Shown here one piece after another: positions 7,383 through 15,632 of a stretch of 24,042 nt of DNA. Positions within the stretch are counted from its first letter, which is position 1, and every line of letters starts with the position of its first letter. Location: assembly GCA_900756765.1 (NCBI GenBank), contig CAAELE010000019.1, forward strand, positions 1 through 24,042, given 5' to 3'. Origin of the DNA: an uncultured Collinsella sp. GTDB taxonomy: Bacteria > Actinomycetota > Coriobacteriia > Coriobacteriales > Coriobacteriaceae. The notes below the pieces were generated by a model that ran no database searches, was not told where the DNA came from, and worked only from the letters and a program-made list of their open reading frames with translations. Both the position numbers and the translations under genes were made by a program.

Positions 7383-7396
7383 GTTCCAAATGGAAC
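7383..7396 (+). promoter_or_regulatory. Short palindrome in the plsX leader
   Basis: GTTCC (7383–7387) and GGAAC (7392–7396) flank AAAT. It lies 15 bp after a TATACT (7363–7368) that could be a -10 box and just before the terminator-like hairpin. It could be an operator or the first arm of an RNA switch. It does not resemble the Bacillus FapR box. Confidence 0.3.
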
Positions 7397-7399
7397 CAC

Positions 7400-7429
7400 A
7401 ATGGCCGGCTCAATGAGTCGGCCATTTTT
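7400..7429 (+). terminator. Terminator or attenuator between rpmF and plsX
   Basis: AATGGCCGGCT (7400–7410) pairs with AGTCGGCCATT (7416–7426) with one G·U, loop CAATG (7411–7415), then the T-run ends at 7429. It ends only 4 nt before the plsX ribosome binding site (AAGGAG, 7434–7439). It may terminate rpmF or attenuate plsX. AAATGG (7388–7393) is complementary to CCATTT (7422–7427) and could offer an alternative fold. Confidence 0.7.
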
Positions 7430-7446
7430 GTATAAGGAGCATGTAT

Positions 7447-8466
7447 ATGAGTAACGTTCGCGTTTGTGTAGACGTTGTGGGCGGAGACGAGAAGCCTCAG
7501 GTTGTCCTCGACGGTATCGAGGCGGCGCTTGCGGCGGATCCCGATATCGAGGTCTTGGCCGTCGGTCCCGCAGAGATCGTGAATCCCTTTGCCGCGGCTC
7601 ACGCTCGCGTCGAGGCCTTGGAGGCGCCCGATGTCATCGCCATGGATGACGATCCCATTCGAGCCGTGATGACCAAGCGCAAGTCCTCGATCGTGCTTGC
7701 CTGCCGCGCTATCAAGAAGGGTAACGCGGACGCATTCTTCTCTGCCGGCTCCACCGGCGCCATGACCGCTGCCGCTACCGCCTATGTGACGCCATTTAGG
7801 TATCAGGCCGAGGGCAAGAAGCAGCCGGTGCGTCCGTGCCTCACCAATGCACTGCCCAACCGCGCCGGCGGCCTGACGGTCCTGTGCGACATGGGCGCCA
7901 ACCCCGATGTCGAGGTCGACGACATGGTGCGTTTTGCCCAGATGGGTAGCGCCTATGCGCGCGTCGTCTTGGGTATTGAGCATCCCCGCGTTGGTCTGCT
8001 CGGCAACGGCACCGAGGATGAGAAGGGCTCCAACTTTACCAAGGCGTGCTTCCCTGCCATGAAGGCTGCCGTTCCCGGCTTTGTGGGCAACTGCGAGGGC
8101 ACCGACCTGACCTCGGGTAACTTTGACGTCGTCGTTGCCGATGGCATGTCGGGCAACATCGCGCTCAAGGCAACCGAGGGCGCCGCTAAGTTTTTGCTGC
8201 AAGAGCTCAAGGGTGTCTTTATGTCTTCGCTCGGCACCAAGATCGCCGCGGTGCTCATCAAAAAGCAGATGCGCGAGATCAAGGCAAAGCTCTCGGGCGA
8301 TGCTAAGGGCGGCGCCATTCTGTTGGGCCTGCGTGGCGTGGTCCTGATCGGCCACGGTGCCACCTCGGTCGAGGCCGTCAAAAACGGTACACTCGCCGCG
8401 GCCCAGGCCGTGCGCGCCGGGCTTGTCGAGAACGTCGCCAATTCTATGGACGGCATCGTTTTGTAG
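7447..8466 (+). CDS. plsX: Phosphate acyltransferase PlsX
   Basis: This 339-aa PlsX has the conserved VDVVGGDEKP opening, FFSAGSTGAMTA, CDMGANPDVEVDD, GLLGNGTEDEKG, FVGNCEGTDL and ADGMSGNIALKATEG. The enzyme makes acyl-phosphate from acyl-ACP, the acyl donor for the first glycerophospholipid acylation by PlsY. It works peripherally at the membrane. ATG 7447 is 7 nt after AAGGAG (7434–7439); the in-frame ATG at 7441 is only 1 nt from it and is disfavoured. The adjacent acpP and the FakA gene in the window handle the same acyl pool. A hairpin just upstream suggests expression is controlled separately from rpmF. Confidence 0.96.
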   Translation: MSNVRVCVDVVGGDEKPQVVLDGIEAALAADPDIEVLAVGPAEIVNPFAAAHARVEALEAPDVIAMDDDPIRAVMTKRKSSIVLACRAIKKGNADAFFSAGSTGAMTAAATAYVTPFRYQAEGKKQPVRPCLTNALPNRAGGLTVLCDMGANPDVEVDDMVRFAQMGSAYARVVLGIEHPRVGLLGNGTEDEKGSNFTKACFPAMKAAVPGFVGNCEGTDLTSGNFDVVVADGMSGNIALKATEGAAKFLLQELKGVFMSSLGTKIAAVLIKKQMREIKAKLSGDAKGGAILLGLRGVVLIGHGATSVEAVKNGTLAAAQAVRAGLVENVANSMDGIVL

Positions 8467-8513
8467 GAGCGAGTTAGAGCGCTGTTATGTGCCTCGCGGC
8501 CTGCGTCGTGGGG

Positions 8514-8519
8514 TAGAAT
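8514..8519 (+). promoter_or_regulatory. Possible -10 box before acpP
   Basis: TAGAAT (8514–8519) matches 5 of 6 bases of the -10 consensus within the 124-bp plsX–acpP gap, but I find no -35 at a normal distance. A 6-bp GC-rich hairpin (TGGCGC 8533–8538 / GCGCCA 8549–8554) would lie in the leader. It may be chance, but high acyl carrier protein demand makes a separate promoter plausible. Confidence 0.3.
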
Positions 8520-8590
8520 CAAAACCGTGTCTTGGCGCTGCGCTTGCGGCGCCAGCGCGTTGATGTTCACGCAATACGAGAGGAAGCGCT

Positions 8591-8833
8591 ATGGACCGCT
8601 CCGAAATCTTCGATAAGATCGCCGAAGTTGCCGCCGATGTGTTGGGTGTCGACGTTGCCGAGATTAGCGACGAGACCACCTTCGACGATCTCGATGCCGA
8701 TTCGCTCGAGCGTCTGCAGCTGGTGACGGCCATCGAGGACGAGTTCGACCTCGAGATCGATGACGAGACCCTGCTGTCGCTCAACTCTGTCGCCGACGCT
8801 GTCGACGCTATTGAAAACGCCAAGGAGGCCTAA
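8591..8833 (+). CDS. acpP: Acyl carrier protein
   Basis: This is an 80-aa, highly acidic four-helix carrier protein. The DSL motif (37–39) contains Ser38, the attachment site for 4'-phosphopantetheine, and the following helix (ERLQLVTAIEDEF) is typical. It carries growing acyl chains in type II fatty acid synthesis and donates them to PlsX. GAGAGGAAG before ATG 8591 gives the ribosome binding site. It is followed after 3 nt by rnc. The acpP–rnc–smc order matches Bacillus, though the fabD and fabG genes found between plsX and acpP there are absent. Confidence 0.96.
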   Translation: MDRSEIFDKIAEVAADVLGVDVAEISDETTFDDLDADSLERLQLVTAIEDEFDLEIDDETLLSLNSVADAVDAIENAKEA

Positions 8834-8836
8834 GTC

Positions 8837-9562
8837 TTGGCTTTATCTCAACGACTCGCGCGCGCCCAGGAAATCCTGGGCCACGAGTTCAATAACAAGG
8901 TGCTGCTGCGCGCGGCGCTCACGCACCCTTCTGCCGTGGAAGGTCAGCCCGTCTCGGCGAGCTATGAGCGCCTTGAGTTTTTGGGCGATTCTATTTTGGG
9001 CGCCGTGGTTGCCCGTTCGCTCTTTGAGTCCTATCCGGAGTTTGACGAGGGTAAGCTTACGCGCCTGAAGGTGTCGCTCGTCTCGGGTGCCACGCTGTCC
9101 GAGGTGTCCCATGAGCTGGGCATCGACGACATCATCATCTTTGGTGCCTCCGAGACCGGCACGGGCGCGCGCGGCCTGCATTCGGCGCTCGAGAACGTCT
9201 ACGAGTCGCTCGTGGGCGCGCTGTACCTGGATGCCGGCTGGGATGCGGCGGCGGAGTTCATCCACCGTACGCTCAAGCCGCACCTGGCCTCCGAGCGTGC
9301 CGAGCACCCCGCGAACCCCAAGTCGTTCTTGCAGGAGTGCGTGCAGGCAGACGGCCACGAGCCTCCCGCGTATAAGCTCGTTGGCTCCGAGGGCCCGGCG
9401 CACGCACCGACCTTTACCGCCGTGGTGCTCATTGACGGTATTCGCCAAGGCCGCGGCACCGGTTCCTCCAAGAAGGAGGCCGAGGGGGCCGCTGCGCTCG
9501 AGGCACTCGACCGCATGGGCTACACCACCAACGGCGTGATTCTCAACAAGAAGCCTGTTTAA
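8837..9562 (+). CDS. rnc: Ribonuclease III
   Basis: This 241-aa double-stranded RNA endonuclease has an N-terminal RNase III domain with signature ERLEFLGDS (44–52) and a C-terminal dsRNA-binding domain (about 163–232, ending KKEAEGAAALEAL). It processes rRNA precursors and structured mRNAs. Start is TTG 8837, with AAGGAGG (8822–8828) 8 nt upstream inside the end of acpP, implying coupling. Of the metal ligands known from E. coli and Aquifex, E47, D51 and E123 are present. The position equal to E. coli Asp114 is Asn120 (codon AAC, in ALENVYESLVGA), which is unusual. The rest of the protein is intact, so activity is likely but may differ in metal use or rate. Confidence 0.95.
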   Translation: MALSQRLARAQEILGHEFNNKVLLRAALTHPSAVEGQPVSASYERLEFLGDSILGAVVARSLFESYPEFDEGKLTRLKVSLVSGATLSEVSHELGIDDIIIFGASETGTGARGLHSALENVYESLVGALYLDAGWDAAAEFIHRTLKPHLASERAEHPANPKSFLQECVQADGHEPPAYKLVGSEGPAHAPTFTAVVLIDGIRQGRGTGSSKKEAEGAAALEALDRMGYTTNGVILNKKPV

Positions 9563-9572
9563 GCGAGGAACC

Positions 9573-12500
9573 GTGTATCTCAAGTCCCTCACGCTCAAAG
9601 GGTTCAAGTCGTTTGCCGACCGCGCCCATATGACGTTTGAGCCGGGCCTGACCGTCATCGTCGGTCCCAACGGCTCGGGAAAATCGAACATCTCCGACTC
9701 GATTCTGTGGGTCCTGGGCGAGCAGAGCGCCAAGCAGCTGCGCGGGCAGGCCATGGAAGACGTCATCTTCTCGGGCTCGTCGGCGCGCAAGCCGGTGGGT
9801 GTGGCCGAGGTCACGCTGGTGCTCGACAATTCGGACCATATGCTGCCCGTCGACTTTGACGAGGTGGCTATCACCCGTCGCATGTATCGCTCGGGCGAGA
9901 GTGAGTACCTCATCAACTCGAGCCCGTGCCGCCTGATGGACATCCAGGACATCCTGCACGATTCGGGACTGGGCAAGGATACGCATTCCATCATCAGCCA
10001 GGGCAAGCTCGATGCCATTTTGCAGAGCCGCCCCGAGGAGCGCCGTGCCCTCATCGAGGAGGCCGCCGGCATCTCCAAGCACAAGCGTCGCAAGGAGCGT
10101 GCGCTCAAAAAGATCAAGTCGATGGACGAGCACCTGACCCGTGCCCGCGATATCAACAAAGAAATCGCCCGTCAGCTGCGACCGCTGGAGCGTCAGGTCG
10201 ATCGCGCACGCAAGTACAAAGAGCTGTCCTCGCGCGCGAACGAGCTTACGCAGATGCTGGCCGTCGACGAGCTGCGTTCGCTGCAATCTCAGTGGAACGA
10301 CCTGGAGAGCCGCTCTAAGGAGGGCGCCGCCGAGCTGGAGCTCGCGCAGTACCGCTTGGGTGAAAAGGAGCGCGAGCTCGAGAAGCTCCAGGTCATGCTC
10401 GAAGAAAAGGGCCTGTTTGTGGGCGATCTGGGCGAGCAGCGCCGCCATATGCAAGATGTGGTCGGCCGCATTAACTCCGATATGCGCCTGCTCGAGGAAA
10501 AGGGCCATAACATGGTGTCGCGCCTGTCCGACATGCGCGGCCAGATCTCGAGCTCCGAGCATCAGCGCCGTCGCGTGGTCGAGGAGCTCGAGGATGCGCG
10601 TGCCCAGCTTGAGGAAGTGACCGGTGCGCACATGCAAGCCCAGGAGGACGTTGACGCCGCTGGTCCTGCCGCCGCCGAGCTCCACGAGCGCCGCGTTGCG
10701 CTCGACAATCAGATTTCGCAGCTCACGCGCGAACAGCGCGATGTGCAGCGCGTTGCCGATAATGCTGCGCTCGAGCTCGCCAAGGTGAAGGACTCGCTGA
10801 GCAACGCCGAGGTCGAGGACAACATGTATGCCTCGCGCCTGGAGCAGATCGATGAGCAGCTCGAGGAGGTCACGGCATCGCTTGATAGCCGCCGCGACCG
10901 TGCTGAGGAGCTTGAGAGCGCTCTTGAGGCGGCTCGTCAGGCCCAGAGTGATGCGCGCGAGGCTACCGAGGTCGCCCGTGCAGCCCTTAAGGACTTGCGT
11001 AATCGCGAGAGCGAGGCGCGCAACAAGCTGTCCGAGGTGCGCTCAGAGCTCGCGAGCCAAAAGAAGCTCGATGCTCGCATGGCCGACAGCTCGCCGCTCG
11101 TAAGCCGTCTGGTGGGCGCGCTGGGCGACGATGTCTCGGGCCGTCTGGGCGATGTGCTCGAGGCACCTCGTGAGCTTGAGGGCCTGGTTGAGCAGCTGCT
11201 CGCCGGCGATATCGATGCCCTGTTGTTCGATAACGCTGCCGCACTTGAGCGCGCCGGTCGCGCTGCCCTGGACCAGAAGAAGGCCTCGGGCGAGGCGCTG
11301 CTGATGGCGCGCAGCGTGAGCGGCTCTGCGGCCGCCGAGGGTGCCGCCGGTGCCCGTCTTGTTGATCGCCTGTCCGTGCGTGCGGGCTGCGGTCCGGTCG
11401 TCGAGGCATTGCTCGGCGGCTATTACGTGGTCGATGACTTGGCTGCCGCGCTGTCCGCACCGGTCGTTGATGGCGTGACCTACGTGACGCCCGATGGCGC
11501 CCGCGTGAGCTGTGGCGGCCTGGTGCGTGTGGGGCTCGATGCCGGCGAGGCTTCGGGCGCTCTGGAGCGCAAACGTCGTATTCGCGAGTTGGAGGGCCTG
11601 GAGCCCGATCTGGCTGCCGTGTTTGAGCATGTGTCGGATCAGGTCGTCGAGGCCAATGCGGCCGTCGAGGAGGCGCGTGCCGCCGAGGGCGATGCCGCCG
11701 GCGAGATTGCCCGTCTTGAGGGCGAGCGCCGCTCGCTGCTCTCTGAGATCGGTCGCCTGGAGCAAAGCGCCAACAATGCCGAGGTCGAGCGCGTGCGCAT
11801 CTCCAAGCGTCGCGAGCAGGCCGCCGAGGCCGTTCGCGCTGCGCGCCCGCGCGTTGACGAGCTCACCCGTTCGCGTGACGAGGCCCGCGCGCAGGCAAGC
11901 GACCTGGGCCTTCAGATTGCTGAAGCCAACGACGAGCTCGATCGCGTGCGCCGCGACGATTCCGAGGCAGCCGGCAAACTCGCCGACGCCAAGGTTCGCC
12001 TGGCCCAGACCAGCGAGCGCCTTCGTTCGCTGAAGGGCCGCGTGCCCGACCTGGAGCATCGTCTTGAGGGCATCGACCGTCGTATCCGCGGAACACGCCA
12101 GGCTTCGCGCTCGCTCGAGCTGCTGCGCCTGCGCGTCGACCCCATGCACGAACGCTATTCTGCCCTGTTGGAACGCGCGTCGGATTGGGCAGCGCGCCTG
12201 CGTGACCAGGCGACGCTTGAGGAGGCGGACTCCGCTTCGCTTAAGAAGACCATCGAGGATGCCAAGGCAGAGGTTACCCGCGCTAAGGAGCGGGTCGATA
12301 CCGCCTCCGCCACGCAAAACGAGTTCAAGGTCGCGCGCGGCAAGCTCGAGGTGCAGGTCGAGGCTGCCATCAAGGCCATTACCGCCGATGGCACCACGGT
12401 GCTCGAGGAAGCGCTCATGCTTCCTGCGCCTACCGACCGCGACGCCGCCGAGCGCGAGCTCAACCAGCTCGTGCGCCAGATCAACAACCTTGGCCCTGTG

Positions 12501-13109
12501 AACCAGGTTGCCATGGAGGAGTACGAGCAGCTCAAGCTTCGTGCCGATTACATCGAGGAGCAGCTGGCCGATCTGGAGAGCGCGCGCAAGGCGCTCACCA
12601 AGATCACGGTGGCCATTGATCGCAAGATGCGCAAGGCGTTCCTGGTGACGTTTGAGAAGGTCGATGCCAACTTCCGCGAGATCTTCGCCATGCTCTTCCC
12701 GGGCGGTCAGGCTCACCTTGAGATGACCGACCCCGAGCACCCGGCCGAGACGGGTATCGAGGTCGTGGCCCAACCGCGCGGCAAGCGCATCACCAAGATG
12801 ATGCTCATGTCGGGCGGCGAGAAGAGCCTGACGGCGCTCGCCCTGCTCTTTGCCGTATACCGTACGCGCACGGTGCCGTTCTATGTGCTGGACGAGGTCG
12901 AGGCTGCGCTCGACGACGCCAACCTGTCCAAGCTCATCGGCGCCCTCGATGTGCTGCGTTCCGATACGCAGCTCTTGGTAATCTCGCATCAGCGCCGTAC
13001 TATGGAGGATGCTGACGTCCTCTACGGCGTCTCGATGCAAGCCGACGGCGTCAGTCGCGTCGTCTCGCAAAAACTCGATCGCGAAACCGGAAAGGTCGTG
13101 AATGCATAA
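9573..13109 (+). CDS. smc: Chromosome segregation protein SMC
   Basis: The 1178-aa length is typical of bacterial SMC. The N-terminal ATPase half has Walker A GPNGSGKS (31–38) after the standard opening LKGFKSFADRA. Two long coiled coils (about 170–500 and 670–1010) flank a hinge (about 505–665). The C-terminal head has the signature LMSGGEKSLTALALL (about 1078–1092) and Walker B FYVLDEVEAALDD (about 1103–1115). The SMC–ScpAB condensin organises and segregates the origin region; scpA and scpB are not in the window. Start is GTG 9573 with GCGAGGAA upstream, 10 bp after rnc. Its TAA overlaps the ftsY ATG by 1 nt. Confidence 0.97.
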   Translation: MYLKSLTLKGFKSFADRAHMTFEPGLTVIVGPNGSGKSNISDSILWVLGEQSAKQLRGQAMEDVIFSGSSARKPVGVAEVTLVLDNSDHMLPVDFDEVAITRRMYRSGESEYLINSSPCRLMDIQDILHDSGLGKDTHSIISQGKLDAILQSRPEERRALIEEAAGISKHKRRKERALKKIKSMDEHLTRARDINKEIARQLRPLERQVDRARKYKELSSRANELTQMLAVDELRSLQSQWNDLESRSKEGAAELELAQYRLGEKERELEKLQVMLEEKGLFVGDLGEQRRHMQDVVGRINSDMRLLEEKGHNMVSRLSDMRGQISSSEHQRRRVVEELEDARAQLEEVTGAHMQAQEDVDAAGPAAAELHERRVALDNQISQLTREQRDVQRVADNAALELAKVKDSLSNAEVEDNMYASRLEQIDEQLEEVTASLDSRRDRAEELESALEAARQAQSDAREATEVARAALKDLRNRESEARNKLSEVRSELASQKKLDARMADSSPLVSRLVGALGDDVSGRLGDVLEAPRELEGLVEQLLAGDIDALLFDNAAALERAGRAALDQKKASGEALLMARSVSGSAAAEGAAGARLVDRLSVRAGCGPVVEALLGGYYVVDDLAAALSAPVVDGVTYVTPDGARVSCGGLVRVGLDAGEASGALERKRRIRELEGLEPDLAAVFEHVSDQVVEANAAVEEARAAEGDAAGEIARLEGERRSLLSEIGRLEQSANNAEVERVRISKRREQAAEAVRAARPRVDELTRSRDEARAQASDLGLQIAEANDELDRVRRDDSEAAGKLADAKVRLAQTSERLRSLKGRVPDLEHRLEGIDRRIRGTRQASRSLELLRLRVDPMHERYSALLERASDWAARLRDQATLEEADSASLKKTIEDAKAEVTRAKERVDTASATQNEFKVARGKLEVQVEAAIKAITADGTTVLEEALMLPAPTDRDAAERELNQLVRQINNLGPVNQVAMEEYEQLKLRADYIEEQLADLESARKALTKITVAIDRKMRKAFLVTFEKVDANFREIFAMLFPGGQAHLEMTDPEHPAETGIEVVAQPRGKRITKMMLMSGGEKSLTALALLFAVYRTRTVPFYVLDEVEAALDDANLSKLIGALDVLRSDTQLLVISHQRRTMEDADVLYGVSMQADGVSRVVSQKLDRETGKVVNA

Positions 13110-14026
13110 TGGGATTCTTTGACGCACTCTCGCGCGGACTTGAGCGCAGCCGCGAGGCCCTTAACGAGGTCTTCTACTTTGGCGGCGAGGTCGACGAGGA
13201 TTTTTGGGAGGACCTTGAGGACACCCTCGTCATGGGTGACATGGGCGCCGAGGTCGCCATTCAGGTCTCCGATGACCTGCGCGACGCCGCCGCTAAGAAG
13301 AACCTCAAGACCGCCCCGCAGCTTCGCCGCGCCCTGGCCGAGCAGCTCGAGGGCCATTTTGTGCCTGTTGAGCGCGATCCGTTTTCCGATACGCCGAGCT
13401 GCGTACTGTTTGTCGGTATTAACGGTGCCGGCAAGACCACCACGGTCGGCAAGATTGCGAGCGCCATGGCCGCCCGCGGCAAGAACGTGGTGATCGGTTC
13501 GGCCGACACCTTCCGCGCCGCCGCCATCGAGCAGCTCGATGTGTGGGGCCAGCGTGCCGGCGTGCCCGTCATCAAGCGTGACCGCGGCTCCGATCCGGCG
13601 AGCGTTTGCTATGACGTGCTCGACGAGGCCGATAAGCGCAGCAGCGACTTGGTGCTCATCGATACCGCCGGCCGTCTGCACACGAGCCCCGAGCTCATGC
13701 GCGAGCTTGCCAAGGTGGTCAACGTGACGCGTAAGCGCGCAGCCAATATGGCCGCCGGTCCCATGCCGGTCTCGGTCGTGCTTGTGATCGATGCCGCCAC
13801 TGGTCAGAACGGTCTGAACCAGGCGCTCGAGTTTAACGAGGCGCTGGGCCTGGACGGTATTATCATGACTAAGCTCGATGGCACGGCTAAGGGCGGTATC
13901 GCCATGGCCGTGGCCGAGAAGCTCAAGCTCCCGATCCTGCGCATCGGCGTGGGCGAGCAGGTCGATGACCTGCAGGAGTTCAATGCCAAAGATTTCTGCC
14001 GCGCCCTGGTGGGCGAGTCCAACTAA
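13109..14026 (+). CDS. ftsY: Signal recognition particle receptor FtsY
   Basis: This 305-aa protein is essentially the NG core of FtsY. An N domain with the opening GFFDALSRGLERSREALN is followed by a GTPase domain with GINGAGKTTT (G1), SADTFRAAAIEQL, IDTAGRLHT and TKLDGTAKGG (G4 region). The long acidic A domain of E. coli FtsY is missing, as in many Gram-positives, so membrane contact probably uses the N-terminal helix. It receives ribosome–SRP complexes at the membrane and passes them to SecYEG. The ATG overlaps the smc stop (TAATG) and ffh follows after 10 bp, so receptor and SRP protein are made from one transcript. Confidence 0.97.
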   Translation: MGFFDALSRGLERSREALNEVFYFGGEVDEDFWEDLEDTLVMGDMGAEVAIQVSDDLRDAAAKKNLKTAPQLRRALAEQLEGHFVPVERDPFSDTPSCVLFVGINGAGKTTTVGKIASAMAARGKNVVIGSADTFRAAAIEQLDVWGQRAGVPVIKRDRGSDPASVCYDVLDEADKRSSDLVLIDTAGRLHTSPELMRELAKVVNVTRKRAANMAAGPMPVSVVLVIDAATGQNGLNQALEFNEALGLDGIIMTKLDGTAKGGIAMAVAEKLKLPILRIGVGEQVDDLQEFNAKDFCRALVGESN

Positions 14027-14036
14027 GGAGTAACCA

Positions 14037-15512
14037 GTGTTTGATTCCCTGAGCGATCGCCTCAACGATACATTTGACCGCTTGCGCGGCAAGGGTAAGC
14101 TGACCGAGGCCGATATCACTTCGGCCATGCGCGACATTCGCATGGCGCTGCTCGAGGCCGACGTCAACTTCAAGGTCGTCAAGGAGTTCGTCGCCAAGAC
14201 CAAGGAGCGCTGCATGACCGCCGAGGTCATGGAGTCGCTGTCGCCGGCGCAAAACGTTGTCAAGATCGTGCTCGACGAGCTCACCGAGATGCTCGGCTCC
14301 ACCGAGAGTAAGCTCGTCTTTAGCAACCGTATTCCCAATGTCATCATGCTCGTGGGTCTGCAGGGCTCCGGTAAAACCACGGCGGCCGTAAAACTTGCCT
14401 ACTTGCTCAAGAAGCAGGGCCGCTCGCCGCTGCTCGCCGCGTGCGACGTCTATCGTCCCGCCGCTGCCGACCAGCTGGCCACGCTTGGCGGAGAGATTGG
14501 CGTGCCGGTCTTCCGCGGTGACGGCGCACACCCGGTCGACATTGCCAAGGGTGCCATTCAGGAGGCCGTCGACCACCTGCGTGACGTCGTCATCGTCGAT
14601 ACCGCCGGTCGTTTGCAGATCGACGAGCAGATGATGCAGGAGGCCGTGGACATCAAGAGGGCCGTCAAGCCCGATCAGGTGCTGATGGTCGTCGATGCCA
14701 TGACCGGCCAGGATATTGTCAACGTCGTCTCGACCTTCGCCGAGCGCACCGACTTTGACGGCGTGATCATCTCCAAGCTCGACGGCGATGCCCGTGGCGG
14801 CGGCGCGCTTTCCGTGCGCCAGGTGACCGGTAAGCCCATCAAGTTCGTGAGCATGGGCGAGAAACCCGATTCGCTGGAGCCGTTCTATCCTGATCGTATG
14901 GCCAAGCGAATCTTGGGCATGGGCGATGTTGTCGGCATCATCGAGAAGGCCCAGGAGGCGGCCGACGCAGAGCAGCTCGAGGCCGCCGAGCGCATGCTGC
15001 GCGAGGGCTTCACCATGAACGACATGCTCGACCAGATGAAGGCCGTCAAAAAGATGGGCGGCATGAAGGGCATTCTGGGTATGCTTCCCGGCGGCCAGCG
15101 CGCGCTCAACCAGATGGGCGGCAACCTGGACGAGGGCATCTTCGATAAGAACGAGGCCATCATCATGTCGATGACCAAGGAGGAGCGCCTGCGTCCCTCC
15201 ATCATCAACGGCCAGCGCCGCGCCCGCATTGCCAAGGGAGCCGGCGTAACCCCCACCGAGGTCAACAGCCTTATGAAGCAGTGGGGCGAGATGAATAAGA
15301 TGATGGGCCGCATGCGCACGATAGCCAATCAGGCACAGGCCGGCGGCAAAAAGGGCAAAAAGGGTAAGAAGGGCAAGAGGATGCGCATGCCCAATATCCC
15401 TGGCCTGGACGCTATGGGTCTGGGCGGCATGGGCGGCCTGGGTACGGGCGGTCCCAAGTCCGATATGGAGCTGCTGCGCCAGATGGAAGCGCAGATGCGC
15501 AATAAGAAATAG
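14037..15512 (+). CDS. ffh: Signal recognition particle protein Ffh (SRP54)
   Basis: The 491-aa product has an N domain, a GTPase domain (GLQGSGKTT near residue 106, DTAGRL near 188, SKLDGDARGG near 245) and a Met-rich M domain (about 310–440) that binds 4.5S RNA and signal peptides. A Lys/Gly-rich stretch (about 438–450) and a Gly/Met-rich C-terminal tail follow. Start GTG 14037 has AAGGAG (14025–14030) 6 nt upstream. It is the last gene of the acpP–ffh run. The ylxM gene usually beside ffh in Bacillus, and the rpsP–trmD genes that often follow, are absent. A strong terminator follows. Confidence 0.97.
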   Translation: MFDSLSDRLNDTFDRLRGKGKLTEADITSAMRDIRMALLEADVNFKVVKEFVAKTKERCMTAEVMESLSPAQNVVKIVLDELTEMLGSTESKLVFSNRIPNVIMLVGLQGSGKTTAAVKLAYLLKKQGRSPLLAACDVYRPAAADQLATLGGEIGVPVFRGDGAHPVDIAKGAIQEAVDHLRDVVIVDTAGRLQIDEQMMQEAVDIKRAVKPDQVLMVVDAMTGQDIVNVVSTFAERTDFDGVIISKLDGDARGGGALSVRQVTGKPIKFVSMGEKPDSLEPFYPDRMAKRILGMGDVVGIIEKAQEAADAEQLEAAERMLREGFTMNDMLDQMKAVKKMGGMKGILGMLPGGQRALNQMGGNLDEGIFDKNEAIIMSMTKEERLRPSIINGQRRARIAKGAGVTPTEVNSLMKQWGEMNKMMGRMRTIANQAQAGGKKGKKGKKGKRMRMPNIPGLDAMGLGGMGGLGTGGPKSDMELLRQMEAQMRNKK

Positions 15513-15537
15513 AGCTGTAATTCCAGCTTGATATGGC

Positions 15538-15569
15538 AAAGGCCACTCGGAAGCTACCGGGTGGCCTTT
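15538..15569 (+). terminator. Terminator between ffh and the DUF134 gene (possibly bidirectional)
   Basis: AAAGGCCACTCGG (15538–15550) pairs with CCGGGTGGCCTTT (15557–15569) with one G·U and a 6-nt loop. T-rich sequence follows on the plus strand, and the A-run on the 5' side supplies a T-tail for the minus strand. It sits between convergent genes and could serve both. Confidence 0.85.
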
Positions 15570-15632
15570 GTTGTTGGCTTTGATTGTTCGATTGCGTTCA
15601 GCATCGCGCCCCGAGCTCGCGGTGCCGTGCCA

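Noticed and set aside
7383..7396. FapR-type operator before plsX
   Set aside because: The palindrome does not match the known FapR box and no fapR gene is present; it is kept only as an unassigned palindrome.
8533..8554. Terminator between plsX and acpP
   Set aside because: The 6-bp GC hairpin has no T-tract, so it is at most a leader structure.
8843..10159. Minus-strand ORF of 438 aa opposite rnc and smc
   Set aside because: It is antisense to two confirmed genes and shows no motif of its own.
11043..13127. Minus-strand ORF of 694 aa opposite smc
   Set aside because: Its composition is a mirror of the SMC coiled-coil codons, with no domain and no start signals; it is a shadow frame.
13980..15539. 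Minus-strand ORF of 519 aa opposite ffh
   Set aside because: It is a shadow of ffh, and its start would lie beyond the ffh terminator hairpin without a ribosome binding site.
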